A DNA stretch of 64,000 bases, from the NCBI RefSeq assembly GCF_002911665.1, contig NZ_MTBP01000002.1:744001-808000 (forward strand), in the 5' to 3' direction. Under the pieces are notes generated by a model that was not told where the DNA came from, did no database searches, and saw only the letters and a program-made list of their open reading frames with translations. Both the position numbers and the translations under genes were made by a program. Below, piece after piece: positions 26,940 through 36,035 of the stretch (position 1 is the first letter of the stretch; each line of letters opens with the position of its first letter). This DNA is from Actinomadura rubteroloni (GTDB lineage: Bacteria; Actinomycetota; Actinomycetes; Streptosporangiales; Streptosporangiaceae).

Positions 26940-29317
26940 CGGCCGGTGAACATCGCGACGAGACCGCGGAAGGCGCGGTCGTCCATCGTCCCGAACGGGT
27001 TGTCGTGCGCGATGTACGTCCAGGTCGCGGTGGGACGCCGGACGCCCGCCGCCGACAGGTCCGCGTCCGGCGGCAGCGCCGCGAACGCCTCGACGGCGGC
27101 GTCCCGGGCGTCGGCGAGCAGGCGCTTGCCCGCCGGGACGGCCTCGCGGTTGAACTCCACCAGCGGATCCAGGCCCCGGCCGAGCGACCGCAGGTGGATG
27201 CCTTCGCGCAGGTCGGCGAGGTAGGCCAGATGGCGCGACCAGGCACGGTCCAGGTGGAACAGGACGAGCTGACGGGCCGCCGCCGCGACCGCGTCCTCCC
27301 CCGCCGCGTCCGCCAGCTCGCGGTGGTGGGCGGCGGCGCGGTCGCGCATCAGGGCGTCGGCCGCGTCGCCGCGCAGGACGCGGTCGCGCTCGGCGAGGAC
27401 GTCGGCGCGCTGCAACCCGATCAGGTGGTTGTACCGCCACGTGTTGCGGTGGATCTCCAGGTCGACGCCCTCGGCGACGCGCTGGGCGTGGCCGGCGATC
27501 CAGTGCGCGCCCTTGCCGGTGACCAGCCCGTCGTCGCCGGCCGGGCCGTCGTGGGTCTGGCCGGGCGCGTAGCGGGTGACGAGGTCGTCGGTGAGCGCGG
27601 TGAGGAACACCGAGCCGCCGGGGTCGCCCTGGCGTCCGGCCCGGCCGCGGAGCTGATCGTCCAGCCTGCTGCTGTGGTAGTGGCCCGTCCCGACGACGAG
27701 CAGGCCGCCCGCGCCGACCGTCCGGTCGCGGTCGGCGCCGTCCGCGCCGCCGAGCCGGATGTCGGTCCCGCGCCCCGCCATCTGCGTGGACACGGTGATC
27801 GCCCCGAACGCGCCCGCCTCGGCGATGATCGCGGCCTCGGCGGCGTCGTTCTTGGCGTTGAGGACGACCGGGTCCAGCCCGACCCGCCGCAGCCGCCGCG
27901 CGAGCCGCTCGGACGCCGCGACGTCCGGCGTCCCGGCCAGCACGGGCCGTCCGGCGGCGTGCGCGCCGGCGATCACCTCCACGACGGCGACGTCGCGGTC
28001 CTCGGCGGTGGCGTAGAGGCGGTCGGGCTCGTCCACGCGGATCCGGGGCCGGTTCGGCGGGACGACGACCACGTCCATCTCGTAGAACTCGCGAAGCTGC
28101 CCGGCGACGGCGAGCGCGGTGCCCGTCATGCCGCACCGCACCGGGTAGCGGCCGATCATCTCCTGGACGGTGATCGAGTCGAGGATCTCCCCGCCGGGCG
28201 ACGCCGCGAGCCGCTCCTTGGCCTCGACCGCCGCGTGCAGGCCGTCCGGCCAGCGCTGGAGCAGCGCGACGCGGCCTTTCGACTCGCTGATCAGCTTCAC
28301 GGCGCCGTCCCGGACGATGTAGTCGACGTCGCGGTGCAGCAGCGCCTCGGCGTGCAGGGCGAGGTTGACGGCCGTCAGCGCCGGCAGGTGCGCGGGCGCG
28401 TACAGGTCGATGCCGCCGAGCGCGCGTTCGACCTCGCGGGCGCCGACCGGGGTGAGCTGGACGTTGCGCGCCTCCTCGTCCGTCGTGTAGTCGCGGCCGG
28501 GCCGCAGCCGCCGCACCAGCTCGGCGTGGAAGCCCGGGAGGTCGGTCGGGGTCGGTTGGTCGGGGGATACTGCGAGGTCGGTCGGGGTCGGTTGGTCGGG
28601 GGAAGCCGCGAGGTCGGCCGGGGTCGGATCGTCGTCGGTGTTCCCGGCGAGGACGAGCGGGACCATCGCCTCGTCCACCAGCACCGAGTCCGCCTCGTCG
28701 ATGAGCGCGACGCCGGGCTCGGGCAGGACCAGCTCGTCCGGGTCGGTGGCGAGCCGGTCCCGCAGCAGGTCGAACCCCGCTTCGCTGACCGGCGCGTAGG
28801 TGATGTCGGCGGCGTAGGCGGCGCGGCGCTCGTCGGGCGCGGACTCCTGCACGACCCAGCCGGACGTCATGCCGAGCAGCGCGTGCAGCGGGCGCATCCA
28901 CTCGGCGTCGCGGCGGGCGAGGTAGTCGTTGACCGACAGGACGTGGACGCGCCGTCCGCGCAGCGCGTGCCCGGCGGCGGCGAGCGCCCCGGCCAGCGTC
29001 TTGCCCTCGCCGGTGGCCATCTCGGCGACCCGTCCGGACAGCAGCGCCAGGACACCGACGAGCTGCACGTCGAACGGCCGCTCGCCGAGCGTGCGCCGCG
29101 CCGCCTCCCGGCCGAGCGCGCAGAACGCGGCGAGGTCGGCGTCGGCGCGCAGGCCCGTCCCGCGCAGCTCGGCGACGGCGGCGGTGAGCGCGGCGTCGTC
29201 GAGGGCGCGGACGTCGTCCTCACGGCGTCCCGCCGCCGCCACGACGGCCTGGAGCGGCCCAATGTCCGCGCTACCCGGCCGCTGCGCCAACCTGCGCAGA
29301 CGCTCCCGCAGAGCCAT
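26921..29317 (-). CDS. secA2: SecA2-like preprotein translocase ATPase, 798 aa
   Basis: Drives export of a special protein subset together with SecYEG. Walker A MATGEGKT is at residues 100-107, the DEAD-type box LIDEADSVLVDEA follows, then TQMAGRGTDIRLGG and GRAGRQGDPGGSVF. It is shorter than housekeeping SecA and lacks the C-terminal zinc finger/linker, as SecA2 does. ATG 29317 has GGAGGA close upstream; the frame remains open to 29383 but without a better site. Residues about 228-262 hold a 12-residue tandem repeat (TPTDLAVSPDQP type). It converges on katG, and mycobacterial SecA2 is known to export KatG and SodA, so the pairing may matter. Confidence 0.88.
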   Translation of the reverse strand: MALRERLRRLAQRPGSADIGPLQAVVAAAGRREDDVRALDDAALTAAVAELRGTGLRADADLAAFCALGREAARRTLGERPFDVQLVGVLALLSGRVAEMATGEGKTLAGALAAAGHALRGRRVHVLSVNDYLARRDAEWMRPLHALLGMTSGWVVQESAPDERRAAYAADITYAPVSEAGFDLLRDRLATDPDELVLPEPGVALIDEADSVLVDEAMVPLVLAGNTDDDPTPADLAASPDQPTPTDLAVSPDQPTPTDLPGFHAELVRRLRPGRDYTTDEEARNVQLTPVGAREVERALGGIDLYAPAHLPALTAVNLALHAEALLHRDVDYIVRDGAVKLISESKGRVALLQRWPDGLHAAVEAKERLAASPGGEILDSITVQEMIGRYPVRCGMTGTALAVAGQLREFYEMDVVVVPPNRPRIRVDEPDRLYATAEDRDVAVVEVIAGAHAAGRPVLAGTPDVAASERLARRLRRVGLDPVVLNAKNDAAEAAIIAEAGAFGAITVSTQMAGRGTDIRLGGADGADRDRTVGAGGLLVVGTGHYHSSRLDDQLRGRAGRQGDPGGSVFLTALTDDLVTRYAPGQTHDGPAGDDGLVTGKGAHWIAGHAQRVAEGVDLEIHRNTWRYNHLIGLQRADVLAERDRVLRGDAADALMRDRAAAHHRELADAAGEDAVAAAARQLVLFHLDRAWSRHLAYLADLREGIHLRSLGRGLDPLVEFNREAVPAGKRLLADARDAAVEAFAALPPDADLSAAGVRRPTATWTYIAHDNPFGTMDDRAFRGLVAMFTGRRGRST
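28538..28633 (-). repeat. 36-bp in-frame tandem repeat inside secA2
   Basis: Two copies start at 28538 and 28574 and a partial third at 28610, in steps of exactly 36 bp. The first 30 bp of copies 1 and 2 are identical. The repeat encodes 12-residue units rich in Pro, Thr and Asp. Confidence 0.85.
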
Positions 29318-29587
29318 GCGTCCTCCTCGCCGGGTCCAGGCGGCCTCCCCGCGCGGCGCCGGGAGGACCGACGAGCCGCGCACCTCCGGCCGCGCGGACC
29401 CGCCTAGCCCCGAAGGTAACGCGCGCGGACGCGCCCCGCGTTCCCCGGCCCCGGGCGTCGGCCGAAGGTCGCACCGCGAACTCGTCCTCTGGGTGGATCC
29501 GGCGTGCCAGAAGGAGCTGGGACGATGGAGGTCATACGGGGTTTGCGGCGGGACGGGGAAAGCCCGCCGCGGAAATCAGGAGTCGCC

Positions 29588-29725
29588 ATGACACCGACGG
29601 CACGCTGGGCCGCCGCGCAACGACGCAAGCGCGAAATCATCAACAGGACCGTCCTGGACCGCGCCTTGCACGACCCACGGCGCGTCGCACCCGCCACCAC
29701 CACGGCACCGCAGCCGCAGAAGTAA
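29588..29725 (+). CDS. Possible small basic protein, 45 aa
   Basis: An ATG with AGGAG 5 nt upstream opens a frame encoding MTPTARWAAAQRRKREII and a Pro/Thr/Gln tail. A second start at 29525, with AAGGAG 8 nt upstream, would add 21 residues. The N-terminal half is predicted helical and strongly basic. No family recognised. It lies alone between secA2 and the repeat-rich region, so it could be spurious. Confidence 0.4.
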   Translation: MTPTARWAAAQRRKREIINRTVLDRALHDPRRVAPATTTAPQPQK

Positions 29726-29955
29726 CCCGCGCGCCGCCGCCCCCGCACGGCGGCGCCCGGCATCACCCCTCCACAACCCGCCCGCCCTGCCACGCCCACG
29801 CGCACACATGCGCACGCGCACGCACGCGACGAGCTCCGCCCGCCCTGCCGCGCAAGGGCACGCTCAGGCGACAAGCTCCGCACGCCCGCGCGTCCGCGCG
29901 TGCGGCGAGTTCGGCGCGCACGCGCGGCGGCTGGGCGGTGTGCGAGGTCGGCGGG
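29726..29955. repeat. Convergent intergenic region with CG/CA alternating tracts and short repeats
   Basis: 230 bp between the small ORF and the ROK gene. It contains long CGCACGCG-type alternating runs, CCCGCCCTGCC twice (29780-29790 and about 29838-29848), and three relatives of GACGAGCTCCGC (29828, 29870, 29904). It resembles the 13.1-kb repeat region in composition and position. No gene seen. Confidence 0.55.
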
Positions 29956-31170
29956 TCAGGAGGCGAAGACTTCGTCGCGGGCCTGTTCGACGGCGGCGTG
30001 GAGGGCGCCGCGCAGGACGGGCGGGCCGTCCACCTCGCTGACGGCCACGGCGGGGCGGGTCGGGCTGATGCGGCCGACGACGCGTTCGATCCGGGCGGCG
30101 AGGGGACGGCCGCCGGCGACGCCCAGGCGGCCGGACAGGACGACCAGGCCCGGGTCCAGCACGATGTTCACCGAGGTCACGCCGTAGGCGATGCGGTCGG
30201 CCAGCTCGTCGAGGAACGGGCCGCCGCGCGACTCGTCCGCGGCGGCGGCGCGGACGCAGGCGACGGCGGTCGGTTCGGTGAAGCCGTGCTCGTGGGCGAG
30301 GCGGCGCACCGCGTCCGCGCCGACCAGCGAGCCGTAGCCGCCCGCCAGCGCGGGGATGCCCCAGGAGGTGGACTCGGTGACGCCCTCGGCGGCGCCGGGC
30401 GCGCGGCGGGCCGTGCCCACGGGCAGCGGCGCGCCCGGGACGGGCAGGTAGCCGATCTCGCCCGCGCCGCCGAACCGGCCCCGGTGCAGCCGTCCGCCGA
30501 GCATCACCGACAGGCCGATGCCGCGGTCCAGCCACACCAGCGCGAAGTCCTCGGCGGACGCCGCCGCCCCGTACGCCCGTTCGGCGAGCGCGGCGAGGTT
30601 GACGTCGTTCTCCAGCGTCACGGGGGCGCGCAGGTCCGAGCGCAGCGCCGCGAGCACGCCCGCGTGCCAGCCGGGCAGGTCGAACGCGAACTGGACGTCG
30701 CCCGAACGCGGGTCCACGACGCCGGGCGTCCCGATGACGAACGCGCTGAGCCGTCCCACCGCGACGTCCGCCGACGCGCACGCCTTGACGACGGCGTCGT
30801 GGACGAGCGGCGCGGGCGCGTCCGTCCCGTTCGGGTCGACGGTGACCTGCGCGACGACCCGGCCGGTGATGTCGGCGACGCCGGCCGTCACCCCGTCCGG
30901 CCCGACCTCCAGCCCCGCCACGTAGGCGCTCGACGGTACGACGGCGTACAGCGCGGCGTTGGGCCCCCGGCCGCCCGCCTGCTCGCCCGCGACCTCGACC
31001 AGCCCGCGCTCCTCCAGCCGCGCGAGGAGCTGCGACGCGGTGACCTTCGACAGCCCCGTGTGCTCGCCGATCTGCGCCCGCGTGAGCGGTCCGCGGCTGA
31101 GCAGCAGGTCCAGCGCGGCGCGGTCGTTCAGCTCGCGCAGCAAACGCGGCGTTCCGGGCCGTCGGGTCAT
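29956..31170 (-). CDS. ROK-family transcriptional repressor (NagC/XylR type), 404 aa
   Basis: An N-terminal winged helix (LTRAQIGEHTGLSKVTASQLLARLEERGLV) is followed by an actin-like ROK fold. The DxGxT phosphate motif of ROK kinases is replaced by EVGPDGVTAG. The zinc motif CxCGxxGCxE is also missing, so it should be a pure regulator that senses sugar without phosphorylating it. ATG 31170 gives MTRRPGTPRLLREL, the usual start. It is divergent from the sugar ABC operon and the palindrome at 31199-31235 lies between them. It probably represses that operon, with a GlcNAc- or chito-oligosaccharide-like inducer inferred from the GH3 gene. Confidence 0.88.
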   Translation of the reverse strand: MTRRPGTPRLLRELNDRAALDLLLSRGPLTRAQIGEHTGLSKVTASQLLARLEERGLVEVAGEQAGGRGPNAALYAVVPSSAYVAGLEVGPDGVTAGVADITGRVVAQVTVDPNGTDAPAPLVHDAVVKACASADVAVGRLSAFVIGTPGVVDPRSGDVQFAFDLPGWHAGVLAALRSDLRAPVTLENDVNLAALAERAYGAAASAEDFALVWLDRGIGLSVMLGGRLHRGRFGGAGEIGYLPVPGAPLPVGTARRAPGAAEGVTESTSWGIPALAGGYGSLVGADAVRRLAHEHGFTEPTAVACVRAAAADESRGGPFLDELADRIAYGVTSVNIVLDPGLVVLSGRLGVAGGRPLAARIERVVGRISPTRPAVAVSEVDGPPVLRGALHAAVEQARDEVFAS

Positions 31171-31198
31171 GCTTCGACCACCTCGATGTCTCAATCCG

Positions 31199-31235
31199 CT
31201 AACGAGCCGTTTTAAATAGGAAACTTTCTTGTTAG
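31199..31235. promoter_or_regulatory. Putative ROK operator
   Basis: The AT-rich island contains the near-palindrome AGGAAACTTTCTT (31218-31230), flanked by CTAAC (31199-31203) and GTTAG (31231-31235). GGAAA-N-TTTC palindromes are typical of actinobacterial ROK regulators such as CsnR (from memory). The remaining ~175 nt before the binding-protein gene are GC-rich with possible hairpins and no clear gene or promoter. Confidence 0.6.
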
Positions 31236-31412
31236 TTTACGCCCCAGGCGCCCGACCCGGTTCCCCGGGGGAGGCGCACCGAGCGCCACTGGCGAGCAGG
31301 GCGCCCGCGAGCGGTGCGACGGCGTGCACGGCATGGCTGGACCCTACGGGTTCTCCGCGCCGGGGCACGAAGCACCGCAGGCCGGGCGGGCGATGCCGGA
31401 AAGGAACCCCCA

Positions 31413-32678
31413 GTGAAATACACCAGGATCGCGGCGACGACGGTCGCGATCGCCCTGGCCGCCTCGGCCTGCGGCGGCGACAAGAAGGACGGCGCGGACA
31501 CGGGCAAGGACCCCGCGCGGCTCAAGGTCTGGATGATGGGCGACGGCACGCCCGAGCAGACCAAGTTCCTCGACCAGGTCGAGACGGAGTTCCGGCAGAA
31601 GCACCCGAACACCGACGTCCAGGTGAAGTACGTCCCGTGGCCGCAGGTCGCGACGACGTTCCAGAAGGCCGCCGCCGGCGGCGAGGGACCGGACGTCACC
31701 GAACTCGGCAACACCGACGTCCAGTCCCACATCGAGCAGGGCAACCTCCTCGACATCAGCGACCAGGTCGCGGGCTGGGCCGACGCGGGCAAGCTCAACA
31801 AGACCGCCCTGGAGAACGACAAGGCGGACGGCAAGACCTACGCGCTCCCCTGGTACGGCGGCGTGCGCGGCGTCTGGTACCGCACCGACTGGTTCACCAA
31901 GGCCGGCATCACCCCGCCCAAGAACTGGGCCGAGCTGACGGCCGCCGCCAAGAAGATCCAGGACGCGCAGAAGGTCCCCGGCATCGGCGTCCCGACCGAC
32001 CAGACCAACGCGCTGCTCAGCTTCGTCTGGGGCGACGGCGGCGACATCGCGTCCAAGCAGGGCGGCAAGTGGGTCGGCCAGTTCACGTCCCCGCAGGTCA
32101 AGGACGCCGTCTCGTACTACACGGGCCTGATCACGACCGACAAGGTCGCGCCCGAGAAGTACGTCGGCAAGAACGAGCTGCAGGGCCCGCAGACCGACTT
32201 CGCGCTCGGCAAGCTCGGCATGTACATCGACGGGAGCTGGGCCTACGCCCAGATGAAGAAGATCGCGCCGAAGAACGCCGACAAGTGGGCCGTCTTCCCG
32301 ATCCCGGCGAAGAACGGCGGCAACGCCCCGGCGCTCGCGGGCGGCTCGGACGTCGCGGTCTGGAAGGACACCAAGGCGGCGACGGCCGCGTTCGACTACG
32401 CCACCGTCCTGAACAACGCCAAGAACGCCGCCGCGTGGGCCGACATCAGCGGGTTCTCCTCGATGCGCTCGGACGTCCGGTTCTCCGACCCGAGGCTCGG
32501 CGTCTTCACCGACATCGCCGCCAACACCAAGTTCGCGCCGATCAGCTCCGGCTGGGGCGAGTTCGAGCAGAGCAAGAAGGTCGTCCCGAACATGCTGAAG
32601 GCGATCGTCCAGGGCAAGCCGATCGACGACGAGCTGAAGAAGGCCGACGAGCAGGCCAACACGCTCCTCAACCCGTAA
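31413..32678 (+). CDS. Sugar ABC transporter, substrate-binding lipoprotein
   Basis: A 421-residue family 1 extracellular binding protein. The signal peptide runs from VKYTRIAATTVAIALAA to a lipobox ending in SAC. The mature part starts with a GGDKKDG linker and RLKVWMMGDGTPEQTKFL, and has the usual late aromatic patches (GSWAYAQM). GTG 31413 has AAGGAA 6-7 nt upstream. It is the first gene of a four-gene operon with two permeases and a GH3 hydrolase. No ATPase gene is present, so a shared MsiK-like ATPase encoded elsewhere is expected. The ligand is probably an amino-sugar oligosaccharide, inferred from the neighbour. Confidence 0.93.
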   Translation: MKYTRIAATTVAIALAASACGGDKKDGADTGKDPARLKVWMMGDGTPEQTKFLDQVETEFRQKHPNTDVQVKYVPWPQVATTFQKAAAGGEGPDVTELGNTDVQSHIEQGNLLDISDQVAGWADAGKLNKTALENDKADGKTYALPWYGGVRGVWYRTDWFTKAGITPPKNWAELTAAAKKIQDAQKVPGIGVPTDQTNALLSFVWGDGGDIASKQGGKWVGQFTSPQVKDAVSYYTGLITTDKVAPEKYVGKNELQGPQTDFALGKLGMYIDGSWAYAQMKKIAPKNADKWAVFPIPAKNGGNAPALAGGSDVAVWKDTKAATAAFDYATVLNNAKNAAAWADISGFSSMRSDVRFSDPRLGVFTDIAANTKFAPISSGWGEFEQSKKVVPNMLKAIVQGKPIDDELKKADEQANTLLNP

Positions 32679-32687
32679 GGGGACGAG

Positions 32688-33659
32688 ATGCTCGACACCG
32701 CGTCCGCGGTGGGGAAGGCGCCGGACCGGGGCGATCCGCCCGGTCCGGCGCGCTCCCGCCGCCTCCGCCCCGGGCCGTATCTGCTGATCCTGCCCGCGCT
32801 GGCCGTGATCGCCGTGCTGATGCTCTGGCCGATCGGCCAGATCGGGGTCATGTCGCTGCAGAAGATCGGCAACCGGCAGCTCCGCGGCGAGCCCGCCGAG
32901 AACGTCGGCCTGGAGTACTTCCGGACGATCTTCGCCGACCCGTTCTTCTGGCAGACGCTCCGCCACACCGTCCTGTTCGCGGCCGTCGCCGTGACGCTCA
33001 CGATGACCGTGGGCACGCTCATCGGCCTGCTGCTCAACCGGCTCGGCCGACGCATGGCCAACCTGGTCGCGGGCGGCGTGCTGGTCGCGTGGGCGACGCC
33101 GCCGGTCACCGCCGCGATCATCTTCTCCTGGCTGTTCGGGACGACCGGCGGCCTCGTGAACTGGCTGCTGGACCGGCTCCCCGACGCCCTCGTCGGCGGC
33201 GGCTGGGCCGACTACAACTGGTTCGCGACGCCGCTGTCCACCTACACCGTGCTGACGGTCTGCGTGGTCTGGCAGGCGTGCCCGTTCGTCGCGGTGTCCG
33301 TGCTGGCCGGGCTGAAGAGCGTCCCGGACGAGCTGTACGAGGCGGCGCGCGTCGACGGCTCGGGCCCGTGGCGGTCGTTCTGGACGATCACCGTCCCGCT
33401 CCTCAAGCCGATCTTCATGGTGCTGATCGTCATGTCGGTGATCTGGGACTTCAAGGTGTTCACGCAGTTGTTCGTCATGTCCGGCCTCGCCAACCGGGAC
33501 GCCTTCAACCTGTCGCTCTACGCCTACTCCGAGGCGTTCGGCTCGCTGAACCCCAAGCTCGGCATGGGCTCGGCCATCGCGGTGGTGCTCACGCTGATCC
33601 TGCTCGTCGTCACGGCGGTGTACGTGCGGGTCATGGTCCGGCAGGGGGAGACGGCATGA
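32688..33659 (+). CDS. Sugar ABC transporter permease (MalF/UgpA type)
   Basis: A 323-residue inner-membrane protein with six predicted helices. The EAA loop is LKSVPDELYEAARVDGSGPWRSF, listed here by its ends: EAA near VDELYEAARVDG. AAGGGGA precedes the ATG. The last bases overlap the next permease gene (ATGA), so the two subunits are made together. Confidence 0.93.
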   Translation: MLDTASAVGKAPDRGDPPGPARSRRLRPGPYLLILPALAVIAVLMLWPIGQIGVMSLQKIGNRQLRGEPAENVGLEYFRTIFADPFFWQTLRHTVLFAAVAVTLTMTVGTLIGLLLNRLGRRMANLVAGGVLVAWATPPVTAAIIFSWLFGTTGGLVNWLLDRLPDALVGGGWADYNWFATPLSTYTVLTVCVVWQACPFVAVSVLAGLKSVPDELYEAARVDGSGPWRSFWTITVPLLKPIFMVLIVMSVIWDFKVFTQLFVMSGLANRDAFNLSLYAYSEAFGSLNPKLGMGSAIAVVLTLILLVVTAVYVRVMVRQGETA

Positions 33660-34498
33660 GGCGGCGGAAACTGCGCGCGGCGGGGTTCAACGTCCTCGGG
33701 CTCGTCGTGTTCGCGCTCGCGGTGTTCCCCGTCTTCTGGATGGTGTCGACCGCGTTCAAGCCCGACGACGCCATCTTCAGCGCGACGCCGAAGCCGATCA
33801 CGCTGCACCCGACGCTGAGGCACTTCGGCGACGTCCTCGGCAACCCGGTCGCGGAGGTGTCCTTCTGGACGTACTTCCGCAACAGCCTGGTGCTGGCTCT
33901 CGTGACCGTCGTGGCGTCCGGCCTGCTGGCGCTGCTCGCGGCGACGGCCGTCGCCCGGTTCCGGTTCCGCTTCCGGACGACGTTCCTGGTGCTGCTGCTG
34001 ATCGTCCAGATGGCGCCCCTGGAGGCGCTGGTCATCCCGCTGTTCCTGGACCTGCGGCGGCTGGACCTGCTGAACAGCCTCAGCGGCCTCGCCCTGGTCT
34101 ACGTCGGGTTCTCGGTGCCGTTCGCGGTGCTGCTGCTGCGCGGGTTCGTCGCGGCGATCCCGAAGGAGCTGGAGGAGGCGGCGGCGCTGGACGGCGCCGG
34201 GCCGGTCCGGGTCTTCTTCAGCGTCCTGCTGCCGCTCGTCGCGCCCGGACTGGTCGCCACCAGCATCTTCTCCTTCATCACCGCCTGGAACGAGTTCCTC
34301 TTCGCGTTCACGTTCCTCGACGACCAGGACAAGGCGACCCTGCCGATCATGATGCAGTACTTCTTCGGGCACAGCGGGAACGCCTGGGGCTCGATCATGG
34401 CGGCGTCCACGCTGCTCACGCTCCCCGTCATCGTGTTCTTCCTCGCGATCCAGCGCCGCATGGTGTCCGGGCTGACCGCCGGGGCGGTGAAGGGATGA
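33656..34498 (+). CDS. Sugar ABC transporter permease (MalG/UgpE type)
   Basis: A 280-residue partner permease starting MRRRKLRAAGFNVLG, with six helices and the EAA loop IPKELEEAAALDGAGP. ATGA overlaps join it to the genes on both sides, so the whole block is translationally coupled through to the GH3 gene. Confidence 0.93.
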   Translation: MRRRKLRAAGFNVLGLVVFALAVFPVFWMVSTAFKPDDAIFSATPKPITLHPTLRHFGDVLGNPVAEVSFWTYFRNSLVLALVTVVASGLLALLAATAVARFRFRFRTTFLVLLLIVQMAPLEALVIPLFLDLRRLDLLNSLSGLALVYVGFSVPFAVLLLRGFVAAIPKELEEAAALDGAGPVRVFFSVLLPLVAPGLVATSIFSFITAWNEFLFAFTFLDDQDKATLPIMMQYFFGHSGNAWGSIMAASTLLTLPVIVFFLAIQRRMVSGLTAGAVKG

Positions 34499-35934
34499 GC
34501 GAGGAGGTGTCCCGGCTGGCCCGCGCCGCGCTGCTGCCGGGCTTCGCGGGCGCCACCGCCCCGCGCTGGCTCCTGGACGAGCTGGAGCGCGGCCTCGGCG
34601 GCGTCACGCTGTTCGCGATCAACGGCAACGTCCCCGGGCCGGACGCCCTCGCGGCGCTGACGGCCCGGCTGCGCGAGGTCGCGGCCCCGATCGTCACGAT
34701 CGACGAGGAGGGCGGCGACGTCACCAGGCTCGGCGGGCACGTGGCGGCCAGCCCCTATCCGGGCAACGCCGCGCTCGGCGCCGTGGACGACCCGGACCTC
34801 ACCCGCCGCGTCTACCGGTCGCTCGGCGCGGAACTGGCCGCCGTCGGGGTGAACGTCAACTTCGCGCCGTCGGTGGACGTCAACACCGCCGCCGCGAACC
34901 CGGTCATCGGTACCCGGTCGTTCGGTTCCGACCCCGAGCTGGTCGCCCGGCACGCCGCGGCCGCCGTCGCCGGGACGCAGGAGGCGGGCGTCGCGGCGTG
35001 CGCCAAGCACTTCCCCGGCCACGGCGCGACGGTCGAGGACTCCCATCTCGGCGTCCCGATCGTGGACGCCGACCTGGACCTGCTCGACCGGCGCGAGCTG
35101 GTGCCGTTCCGCGCGGCCATCGCGGCGGGCGCGCGGGCCGTGATGACCGCGCATCTGGACCTACCCGCGATCACCGGCGGCGTGCCCGCGACCCTCTCCC
35201 CCGCCGTGATCACCGGGCTGCTGCGCGAGCACCTCGGCTACCGGGGCGTGATCGTCACCGACGCCCTGGACATGGAGGGCGCGAGCGGCGCGATCGGGAT
35301 CCCCGAGACGGCCGTCCGGGCGCTGCTGGCGGGCGCGGACCTGCTGTGCCTCGGGCCGCGCGAGCACGCCGACTCGGTGCGGGCCGTCCTCGCGGCGATC
35401 ACCGGGGCCGTCCGGACCGGACGGCTGCCGCTGGAACGGCTCGCCGACGCCGCGTCCCGCACCGAGGCGCTGCGGCGGCCGCCGGGCGCGCCGGCCGCGC
35501 GGCCGGACCGGGCCGCCGGGCTGGACGCCGCCCGCCGCGCCCTCCGCGTCACCGGGACGCTCCCGGTCTTCGCCGCGCCGCCGCTCGTCGTGGAACTGTC
35601 GGCGGACGGCAACATCGCGGTCGGGCCGACGCCGTGGGGCCTCGGGCCGTTCGCGCCGGACGCCGTCCGGGCCGACGGCTCCCCCGCCGAGGCCGCCGGG
35701 CTGGTGGAACGTGCCCACGGACGCGGGCTGGTGATCGTCCTGCGGGACGCGCACCGGCACGCGGGGCAGCGCGCCCTCGCGTCCGCGCTGCTCACGGCCC
35801 GTCCGGACGCCGTCCTCGTGGAGATGGGCCTGCCCGTCTGGCGGCCCGAGGGGACCGTCCATGTGGCCACCTACGGGGCCGCCGCGGCCAACGCCCGCGC
35901 CGCCGCCGAGTTGCTCGAACTTACCGCCGCGTAA
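34495..35934 (+). CDS. GH3 beta-N-acetylhexosaminidase, NagZ-like, 479 aa
   Basis: Carries the NagZ-type signature KHFPGHGATVEDSH, whose Asp-His dyad replaces the usual acid/base, and the nucleophile Asp in VTDALDMEG. Substrate contacts such as IDEEGGDVTRL are also present. No signal peptide, so it is cytoplasmic and would cut imported GlcNAc-containing sugars. The C-terminal ~150 residues are the extra domain found in longer actinobacterial members. The start overlaps the permease stop (ATGA). It may serve chitobiose use or peptidoglycan-sugar recycling. The terminator at 35947 closes the operon. Confidence 0.9.
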   Translation: MSEEVSRLARAALLPGFAGATAPRWLLDELERGLGGVTLFAINGNVPGPDALAALTARLREVAAPIVTIDEEGGDVTRLGGHVAASPYPGNAALGAVDDPDLTRRVYRSLGAELAAVGVNVNFAPSVDVNTAAANPVIGTRSFGSDPELVARHAAAAVAGTQEAGVAACAKHFPGHGATVEDSHLGVPIVDADLDLLDRRELVPFRAAIAAGARAVMTAHLDLPAITGGVPATLSPAVITGLLREHLGYRGVIVTDALDMEGASGAIGIPETAVRALLAGADLLCLGPREHADSVRAVLAAITGAVRTGRLPLERLADAASRTEALRRPPGAPAARPDRAAGLDAARRALRVTGTLPVFAAPPLVVELSADGNIAVGPTPWGLGPFAPDAVRADGSPAEAAGLVERAHGRGLVIVLRDAHRHAGQRALASALLTARPDAVLVEMGLPVWRPEGTVHVATYGAAAANARAAAELLELTAA

Positions 35935-35946
35935 AGCCCGCTGACC

Positions 35947-35977
35947 TGCGGTCCGGCCACGGGGGCGCCGGACCGCA
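35947..35977 (+). terminator. Terminator of the sugar ABC/GH3 operon
   Basis: Perfect 10-bp stem TGCGGTCCGG / CCGGACCGCA with an 11-nt loop, 12 nt after the GH3 stop. Confidence 0.65.
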
Positions 35978-36035
35978 CCGGCCCTTGGCGGGGAGGTAAG
36001 CCAGACCAGTCAGATCGACAAGGGATAATACGAGC

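Noticed and set aside
28538..28633. 36-bp repeats as CRISPR
   Set aside because: Head-to-tail with no spacers, and in frame within secA2.
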